Origin: Prochlorococcus sp. HOT208_60m_813L03
GTDB taxonomy: Bacteria; Cyanobacteriota; Cyanobacteriia; PCC-6307; Cyanobiaceae
Assembly (NCBI GenBank): GCA_002026145.1
Contig: MWOQ01000182.1
Location: forward strand, 1 to 45,120
Direction: 5' to 3'
Length of the DNA: 45,120 bases
Shown here piece after piece: positions 38,095 through 45,120 of the stretch. The translations under genes were made by a program, and so were the position numbers. The notes under the pieces are model-generated. The model saw only the letters and a list, made by a program, of their open reading frames with translations, had not been told where the DNA came from and did not search any database. The stretch's first letter is position 1. Every line of letters starts with the position of its first letter.

Positions 38095-38230
38095 ATCGTA
38101 ATTTAGGGAGAGCAGGAAATGCGGCAAAATTCTTTTAAAGAGGCCGCTTTTATTAAATCCAAAAAGAATTAATTTAAGACGAGTCCTCGGTAGGAATTAA
38201 TAATTTAGAATGACTAAATCAACCTACTTT
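38095..38230 (-). ncRNA. L10 leader: structured rplJ mRNA leader
   Basis: The 189 bases between rplA and rplJ form clear structure on the reverse strand. One hairpin nests GTAGG/CCTAC (38227-38223 with 38194-38190) around ATTTAG/CTAAAT (38219-38214 with 38208-38203), followed by CCGAGGACTCG. A second, nearer rplJ, pairs GCGGC with GCCGC (38147-38143 with 38125-38121). Position, size and the two-hairpin plan match the known L10-binding leader of rplJL operons. The exact boundaries are estimates. Confidence 0.75.
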
Positions 38231-38270
38231 CTTTGGCCGTATTATTGCATTTAAATTATACTACAAAGCG

Positions 38271-38978
38271 TTAACCTTCAGGTTGGTAATCTTGTACGGC
38301 ATTTATGTCTACTTGCACTGAAGGTCCCATTGTTGAAGTTACATAAAAAGTTTTCCAATACTTTCCCTTAGCTCCACTTGGTTTATTTTTATCAATTGAT
38401 TCTTGTAAGGTTTTTAAGTTGTTAAATAGAGCCTCTTTTGTGAAACTTGCTTTTCCAAAGCGTACATGAACGATTCCAGCCTTGTCTGCTCTAAATTCGA
38501 GCTTACCAGCTTTGAATTCTTTTATTGCATTAGCAATGTCATTAGTTACTGTCCCAGCTTTAGGATTAGGCATTAAACCTCTAGGTCCTAAAACCCTTCC
38601 TAATTTTGCAACCTTTGGCATCATATCTGGAGTTGCAATAAGTAGATCAAACTCCATATTTCCTTTGTTGATACTTTCCACAAGATCTTCTTCTCCAAAT
38701 AAATCTGCACCAGCAGCCTTAGCTTTCGATACATTTTCACCGCTTGTAATTACTGCAATTTTGATGCTTTGGCCAGTACCATGTGGTAATGCAACAGTGG
38801 TCCTTAATTGTTGATCAGTATATTTCGGATCAATACCTAAACGTATATGTGCTTCAATAGTTTCATCAAATTTTGCATTAGCATTTTCCTTGATAATACT
38901 AATAGCTTCAAGTGGTGCGTAAATGCGATCTTCTATCTTTGTTGATAGAGCCGCCATTCTTTTGGATAGTTTTTTCAT
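38271..38978 (-). CDS. rplA: 50S ribosomal protein L1
   Basis: A 235-residue L1-stalk protein. Signatures: '[10 protein letters not shown]' start, '[33 protein letters not shown]', '[35 protein letters not shown]', '[19 protein letters not shown]' and '[11 protein letters not shown]'. In many bacteria L1 also represses its own mRNA. It follows rplK by 66 bases containing a nested hairpin. Confidence 0.98.
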   Translation of the reverse strand: MKKLSKRMAALSTKIEDRIYAPLEAISIIKENANAKFDETIEAHIRLGIDPKYTDQQLRTTVALPHGTGQSIKIAVITSGENVSKAKAAGADLFGEEDLVESINKGNMEFDLLIATPDMMPKVAKLGRVLGPRGLMPNPKAGTVTNDIANAIKEFKAGKLEFRADKAGIVHVRFGKASFTKEALFNNLKTLQESIDKNKPSGAKGKYWKTFYVTSTMGPSVQVDINAVQDYQPEG

Positions 38979-38987
38979 AATAAAATT

Positions 38988-39017
38988 GGGTGCAAACGGT
39001 TATTAACTAACCTCCCC
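38988..39017 (-). promoter_or_regulatory. Nested hairpin in the rplK-rplA gap
   Basis: On the reverse strand GGTTA (39012-39008) pairs with TAACC (39002-38998) across a 5-base loop. GGG (39016-39014) pairs outside it with CCC (38990-38988), leaving an asymmetric internal loop. It ends 9 bases before the rplA start. It could be a translational operator for L1, but I cannot match it confidently to the known L1 site. Confidence 0.35.
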
Positions 39018-39044
39018 TAAATAGTGAGAAATTTTGTATTGAAC

Positions 39045-39470
39045 TCAATCAGTGATAGAGACGCCCATATTACGAGCAGTACCCTCAATTACTTTCATTG
39101 CTGATTCAACACTAGAACAGTTTAGATCAGGAAGCTTAGTTTTGGCTATTTCTTCTAATTGAGCTTTACTTATATTCCCAACAGAGCCTTTTGCAGATTC
39201 ACCTGATCCTTTCTCTATACCAGCTGCTTTTGTTATTAAGACGGAAGCAGGAGGTGTTTTTGTAATAAAAGTAAAGCTTCTATCTTCAAAAACAGAAATC
39301 TCGACTGGAATTACAAAACCTGCTTTTTCTTGTGTTCTTGCGTTGTATTCTTTGCAAAATGCCATGATGTTAACACCATGTTGTCCTAAAGCTGGCCCTA
39401 CAGGAGGAGCAGGATTTGCTTTGCCTGCTTGTAGAGCAAGCTTGATAACTGCAACAATTTTTTTTGCCAT
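39045..39470 (-). CDS. rplK: 50S ribosomal protein L11
   Basis: A 141-residue protein of the GTPase-associated centre: '[45 protein letters not shown]' with the proline-rich switch, '[14 protein letters not shown]' and '[41 protein letters not shown]'. Standard length and complete. It lies between nusG (67 bases upstream) and rplA. Confidence 0.98.
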   Translation of the reverse strand: MAKKIVAVIKLALQAGKANPAPPVGPALGQHGVNIMAFCKEYNARTQEKAGFVIPVEISVFEDRSFTFITKTPPASVLITKAAGIEKGSGESAKGSVGNISKAQLEEIAKTKLPDLNCSSVESAMKVIEGTARNMGVSITD

Positions 39471-39537
39471 TAGATTAGAGAATTTAAGCTGGAGTAGGAA
39501 ATCATAATTTTACTCGATAAACAAGAACAATCAGAAA

Positions 39538-40149
39538 TTAATTTTGTTTATTGATTTGGGAGAATTCTAATTCTACAGGAGTCTCGCGCCCAAATATTGA
39601 AAGTAATGCTTTTAATTTATTTCTTTCTCCGGAAACTTCTATAACTTCTCCCTGGAAATCCTTGAATGGACCGCTAGTTACAATGATTCTATCTTTTTCT
39701 TCAATATCTAACTTGATTACAGCTTTTTTCTCTGATGCGCGCTTAAAGATTCTATTAACTTCTTGTCTTGATAATGGTCGAGGTTTGATATGACCTCGCG
39801 ATCTTCCGCTGCCTCTGCCGTCTTCAGCACCAACAAAGTTAATTACATTTGGAGTACTTTTAACAGCCATCATTGTATCTTCATCCAAAATCATTCTTAC
39901 GAGAACATAACCGGGGAAAACTTTTTCTTCAGTAGTTTGTCTGCTTCCATCTTTTTTTAATTTAATTCCTGGAGTTTGGGGAATTTCAATTTCAATGATT
40001 CTATTATTAACACCTAAAGTTACTGATCTCTGCTCAAGAGTCGCTTTTACTTTTTTTTCACAGCTTGATGCTACTTGAACCGCATACCATCTTGCGATGC
40101 TTGTATTTGCTTTTGAAGAAGCAAGGCTTGTATTTAATTCATTACTCAT
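39538..40149 (-). CDS. nusG: Transcription termination/antitermination factor NusG
   Basis: A 203-residue NusG: after about 18 extra N-terminal residues comes the NGN domain ('ARWYAVQVASSCEKKVKATLEQR', 'EEKVFPGYVLVRMILDEDTMMAVKSTPNVINFVG') and the C-terminal KOW domain ('EKDRIIVTSGPFKDFQGEVIEVSGERNKLKALLSIFGRETPVELEFSQI'). It binds RNA polymerase and couples it to ribosomes or Rho. Cyanobacteria are generally said to lack Rho, so elongation control is the likelier role here. It follows secE by 51 bases, the standard order. Confidence 0.97.
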   Translation of the reverse strand: MSNELNTSLASSKANTSIARWYAVQVASSCEKKVKATLEQRSVTLGVNNRIIEIEIPQTPGIKLKKDGSRQTTEEKVFPGYVLVRMILDEDTMMAVKSTPNVINFVGAEDGRGSGRSRGHIKPRPLSRQEVNRIFKRASEKKAVIKLDIEEKDRIIVTSGPFKDFQGEVIEVSGERNKLKALLSIFGRETPVELEFSQINKQN

Positions 40150-40200
40150 TTTTCTGGAAGCTTAATTAAGATCTTTATTAATGGATATTCGGGAGATAAT

Positions 40201-40443
40201 TCAACCAAAAATTTGGGAGGCTGCCCATCCATAGAATCTGCTCACAGAAGCAATTGCTGCAGCAGAAAACGATACCATAATTATAACTGCTACTGATTCG
40301 CTAAAAAGTTGTTGTTTGTTAGGCCACACGACAAGTTTAAGCTCATCGTAAGTAGATCTAAAAAAATTGTTCTTTTTTTTAGGCTCTTCAACTTCAGGAG
40401 AATCCTGTTTAAGAGGTTCTTTATTAGTAGTAGGACTTGTCAC
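40201..40443 (-). CDS. secE: Preprotein translocase subunit SecE
   Basis: An 80-residue single-pass SecE. A charged N-terminal tail (about 1-30) leads to 'FFRSTYDELKLVVWPNKQQLFSESVAVIIMVSFSAAAIASVSRFYGWAASQIFG', where the amphipathic 'ELKLVVWP' segment and the following membrane helix are the conserved core. It stabilises SecY in the plasma and thylakoid membranes. It begins the secE-nusG-rplK-rplA-rplJ-rplL block; the 61 bases before it presumably hold the promoter. Confidence 0.95.
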   Translation of the reverse strand: MTSPTTNKEPLKQDSPEVEEPKKKNNFFRSTYDELKLVVWPNKQQLFSESVAVIIMVSFSAAAIASVSRFYGWAASQIFG

Positions 40444-40504
40444 AAAATTTTTTTTGAAATTAAGCTTTACGCTTTAGTTTTATTTTAACTTATCGATTTA
40501 CTCC

Positions 40505-43261
40505 TCAGCTAGCTTTGAAAACGATCTCATCTTTTTTAGCAGGGTTAAGTTTAATTGTTATATTTTTTTTGTTTTTGAAGTTATCCTCTAAAAGTTTTGC
40601 AGCTAAGGGATTTTCTATTTGTCTTCTAAGTTCCCTGCTAAGTGGCCTAGCACCATATTCAGGTTCGTAAGAATCGTTTGCAATTTTGTTGATAACTTTT
40701 TTGTCTATAGCGATATTTATTTTCTGCTCAAGTAGCAGGTTCTTTAAATCTTCTGTTTGTAGAATGATTATTTTTTGAAGTTCATCAATAGATAATGGAT
40801 CAAACTTTACCACTTCGTCAATTCTATTTAAAAATTCAGGTCTAAAAATTGAAGACAATGCATTACTAATTGAATCATTTAGAGGTTGTTGATCTTTTTC
40901 TAACTTTCCCTCACTTTTAGAAATCTTTTGTGAATACTCCAGTATAGATTTACCAGCTAGGTTGCTTGTCATAATGATTACCGTATTTTTGAAATCTACG
41001 GTCCTTCCTTGAGAGTCCGTTAATCTTCCTTCATCTAAAACTTGCAAAAGGATATTAAATACTTCTGCATGTGCTTTTTCTATCTCATCAAGAAGTATTA
41101 CTGAATAGGGTTTACGTCTTACAGCTTCAGTTAATTGACCTCCCTCTTCATAACCAACATAACCAGGGGGAGCTCCTAAAAGTCTCGCTACCGCATTTTT
41201 CTCCATATATTCACTCATGTCTAATCTTAAAAGTGCATCTTCTTCATCAAATAAAGCTGTTGCAAGAGATTTTGCTAATTCTGTTTTACCAACACCAGTA
41301 GGACCCATAAATAAAAAAGATCCAATAGGTCTTTTAGGACTTTTCATGCCAACTCGAGCTCTTCTAATTGCAGCAGAAACAGCTTCTATAGCTTTTTCTT
41401 GTCCAATAACTTTTTCACTTAGTTCTGTTTCTAGATTGACTAATTTCTTACGTTCATTTGAAACTACTTTAGAAATTGGAATACCTGTGATTTTTGATAT
41501 AACATCTGCAATATCATCAGGTTCAACTTGATATTTAAAAGGGAAATTTCTATTTTTCTTTATTTTATTAAAGTTCTCTTCAACTTTTTGTATGTCATTC
41601 TCTATTTCACTTAACTCTTCTTCAAGCTTTTCTAAATAATCTAGATCATTTTCAATTTCGCGATTTGATTTATCTTTAATTTGTTTGGTTAGCTTATCTT
41701 CTTCTTTCATTAAAATTGATAATTTCTCCATTTCTTCACGTAAATTGTTCCAATTTTCCAAAAGAACGTTCAATTTTGCCTCTGATTGTTCTCTATTATT
41801 CAATAGTTTTTCTTGAGCTTCGATATTTTCTTCTTGCAAATTATTCAATTTTTCATCAATAGTATTAAGTTTGTTTTCTTGTTGGAGAATGATTTGAGGC
41901 ATATTATTAGACTCGATTTTTAATTGTGCAGCTGCTTCATCAATTAAATCTATTGCACTATCAGGAAGACATTTATCGCTGATGTATCTATCGGCCAATT
42001 TTGCAGTATAGTTTACAGCCTCTTCAGAAATTTTTATGCCATGATGGGATTCATATTTCTTTTTGATCCCTTGTAGTATTTTTGCGCTTAATTCTACTGA
42101 AGGTTCATTAACAGCTATCTTTTGAAAGCAATTATTTAATGCCTGATCTTTTTCAATAGTTTCACGAAATTTCTCAGGTGTTGTTGTACCGATACATCTT
42201 AGTTCTCCCTCAGCTAGCACGGGTTTTAAGATATTACTGATGTCAGTAGAAGATCTGTCAGAACTTAATATTGAGTGAATTTCATCAATAAATAGAATCA
42301 TTCCTTGGTTTGGATTATTTAGTTCCTGCATTATTAAGCTTAGTCTTTCCTCTAGTTGACCTCTGAATTTGGTCCCAGAAACTAATGCACCTAAGTCAAG
42401 TGAAATAATTTTTAAGTCCTTTAAAGTATCAGGAACTTTTTTGTCTACAATTAATTGAGCAAGTAATTTTGCAATTGAGGTTTTACCAACTCCAGGATTG
42501 CCGATAAGTATAGGGTTATTTTTGTTTCTTCTGCAGAGTACCCTCATTAAATTATTGATCTCATTTTCTCTTCCTAAGACGGGATCCAGTAAACCTTTTT
42601 TAGCTGATTCTGTTAAATCTTTTCCATAAATAGAAAGAGCATTTTCATCTTTTCTAACTTGTTTTTTGGTTTCAATTTGAAGTTCACTTTTCGGTAATGT
42701 AACAATAGCTTTTTTCAATTTTTCTTCTTTAACTAAAGTTTCTTTGTCTGATTCAAAATTAGATAGATTATTTATTTCAATAACATTTCCATAATTAAAA
42801 GAATCTTTTGATTGATTAATATTTGGGTAAAACTTTAATTCTTCCTCTAATTTTTCCATTGAAAGGTTTCCTTCTTCAAAAACATAATTTCCAATTCTTA
42901 AATCTCTTCCAAGAGCAATTAGTAAATGAGGGATTTCTATTAATCTCGATCCCCATTGAGTTTTAATCTGATTCGCGTTATCTAATAAAATTTCTAAATC
43001 TTCTCCGATAGTAAAAATATCTGACTCATTTGTTGGTGTCTCTTCTAAAAAATCTTCTGTTATGTCTAAAACTGTATCTTGGTCGATTGATAATTTTTCA
43101 ATGAAAGCAAAGAATTCACTTGATGAGAACAATGTATGAATTATGTGTTCAATATTAAATTCGCTATGATCCCATTTTTTTGCAGTTTCTTCCCCTAATA
43201 AAAGAAGGTTCCAACTGATATCGCTAAATAGTTCAGGACTAGATGTAAGGGTTTCTCTCAT
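40505..43261 (-). CDS. clpB2: ClpB-family disaggregase, ClpB2-type
   Basis: A 918-residue Hsp100. A divergent Clp N-domain (about 1-145), with an unusually long Lys/Glu-rich linker to about 208, precedes NBD1 (Walker A 'GNPGVGKT' at 254-261, Walker B 'MILFIDEIHSI', pore loop 'SGTKFRGQLEERL'), a coiled-coil M domain (about 420-560, Glu/Lys/Leu-rich) and NBD2 (Walker A 'GPTGVGKT' near 650, pore loop 'GAPPGYVGYEEGGQL', Walker B 'VILLDEIEKAH'), then the D2 C-terminal domain. The M domain marks it as ClpB rather than ClpC. Position next to eno and divergence from typical ClpB1 point to the second cyanobacterial ClpB. No CIRCE-type repeat is seen upstream. Confidence 0.9.
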   Translation of the reverse strand: MRETLTSSPELFSDISWNLLLLGEETAKKWDHSEFNIEHIIHTLFSSSEFFAFIEKLSIDQDTVLDITEDFLEETPTNESDIFTIGEDLEILLDNANQIKTQWGSRLIEIPHLLIALGRDLRIGNYVFEEGNLSMEKLEEELKFYPNINQSKDSFNYGNVIEINNLSNFESDKETLVKEEKLKKAIVTLPKSELQIETKKQVRKDENALSIYGKDLTESAKKGLLDPVLGRENEINNLMRVLCRRNKNNPILIGNPGVGKTSIAKLLAQLIVDKKVPDTLKDLKIISLDLGALVSGTKFRGQLEERLSLIMQELNNPNQGMILFIDEIHSILSSDRSSTDISNILKPVLAEGELRCIGTTTPEKFRETIEKDQALNNCFQKIAVNEPSVELSAKILQGIKKKYESHHGIKISEEAVNYTAKLADRYISDKCLPDSAIDLIDEAAAQLKIESNNMPQIILQQENKLNTIDEKLNNLQEENIEAQEKLLNNREQSEAKLNVLLENWNNLREEMEKLSILMKEEDKLTKQIKDKSNREIENDLDYLEKLEEELSEIENDIQKVEENFNKIKKNRNFPFKYQVEPDDIADVISKITGIPISKVVSNERKKLVNLETELSEKVIGQEKAIEAVSAAIRRARVGMKSPKRPIGSFLFMGPTGVGKTELAKSLATALFDEEDALLRLDMSEYMEKNAVARLLGAPPGYVGYEEGGQLTEAVRRKPYSVILLDEIEKAHAEVFNILLQVLDEGRLTDSQGRTVDFKNTVIIMTSNLAGKSILEYSQKISKSEGKLEKDQQPLNDSISNALSSIFRPEFLNRIDEVVKFDPLSIDELQKIIILQTEDLKNLLLEQKINIAIDKKVINKIANDSYEPEYGARPLSRELRRQIENPLAAKLLEDNFKNKKNITIKLNPAKKDEIVFKAS

Positions 43262-44814
<1,553 letters not shown>

Positions 44815-44819
44815 TTTTT

Positions 44820-45120
44820 TTAGCTCTTAAGTTTTTCTAAACGTGAGCCTTTTCTCATACTTAACTGGCATTTTATCCAATCAATACTTATTGGTAGTGC
44901 AAATAAAAGTGGCAACAGTGCAAAATTATTTTGTTTATTGGTTACCAGTAAAGCAGATGCAATTGATAAGCTTCCTATTAGAATTGAATGTCCTAAAGTT
45001 TTTTGAGCAGTAAACATTTTTTTGAATTGCCTATCAGACTCTCCCATTCTTATTTGTAATTTTAAATCGCCCTGCTCTAATCTTTCTAAACTTTCATCTA
45101 TTCTTTTGGGAATCCCAACA
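44820..45120 (-). CDS. ABC1/AarF (UbiB) family kinase-like protein, C-terminal end only
   Basis: The reading frame enters from the right edge of the window and ends at 44820. The visible ~100 residues read 'GIPKRIDESLERLEQGDLKLQIRMGESDRQF', then a helical region with two hydrophobic segments ('HSILIGSLSIASALLV' and 'FALLPLLFALPISIDWI') and a basic tail. This is the C-terminal plan of UbiB/ABC1K proteins: an 'LE.L..GDL.L..R' stretch followed by a membrane hairpin. The internal ATG at 45047 is not the real start. Cyanobacterial ABC1 kinases are linked to quinone/prenyl-lipid metabolism. Convergent with eno (5-base gap). Confidence 0.75.
   Translation of the reverse strand, partial: VGIPKRIDESLERLEQGDLKLQIRMGESDRQFKKMFTAQKTLGHSILIGSLSIASALLVTNKQNNFALLPLLFALPISIDWIKCQLSMRKGSRLEKLKS

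Noticed and set aside
38482-38814. A 110-codon forward frame opposite rplA
   Set aside because: It is antisense to an unmistakable L1 gene and shows no domain of its own.
41217-41531. A 104-codon forward frame opposite clpB2
   Set aside because: It is antisense to the conserved second AAA domain, and the opposite strand is clearly coding.

Overview
The window looks like a core-genome segment of a high-light-adapted Prochlorococcus (marine picocyanobacterium), or a very close relative. This rests on low GC, very tight packing (no gene-free gap reaches 300 bases), oxygenic-phototroph genes (chlM, ndhH, a phylloquinone cluster ending in a UbiA-type prenyltransferase, a Rre1/Ycf29-like regulator, clpB2 next to eno) and protein sequences that read as picocyanobacterial. 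It is a judgement from recall and composition; no database search was run.

Layout. 1-5.2 kb: the 5' part of an exported or anchored protein of unknown function, a single-domain rhodanese, trpB, a SUI1/YciH factor, cysC, purE and chlM. 5.2-9.3 kb: a NarL-type response regulator, a cysteine desulfurase, rsmH and ndhH. 9.3-14.3 kb: phylloquinone side-branch genes (DHNA-CoA thioesterase, menE, menC, menA, menF), with menA-menC-menE joined by ATGA overlaps and menF divergent. 14.3-19.2 kb: gshB, a glutaredoxin, prfB (decoded through a +1 frameshift), a small membrane protein, ybeY, dgkA, a TrpG/PabA amidotransferase and an exported metallo-beta-lactamase-fold protein with an apparently broken metal site. 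19.2-27.3 kb: hisC, argS, nadC, mnmE, a DUF2062 protein and the bifunctional (p)ppGpp enzyme. 27.4-30.8 kb: a fused double-ATPase ABC protein, rluD and rbgA. 31-37.1 kb: pgk (with an apparent frameshift), an unknown anchored protein, murG, a CobC-like aminotransferase, pyrD and rnhA with a C-terminal extension. 37.1-45.1 kb: the secE-nusG-rplK-rplA-rplJ-rplL ribosomal block with an L10-type leader, then clpB2, eno and the C-terminal end of an ABC1/UbiB-family kinase.

The genes are housekeeping: amino-acid, nucleotide, cofactor and cell-wall synthesis, translation, and photosynthetic electron transport. I found no mobile element, CRISPR array, tRNA or rRNA, and no clearly foreign island. I do not see a new multi-gene system. 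The points most worth checking are the A7 frameshift in pgk, the degenerate metal site in the exported MBL-fold protein, the prfB recoding site, the structured leaders in the ribosomal block, and a few uncharacterised proteins.
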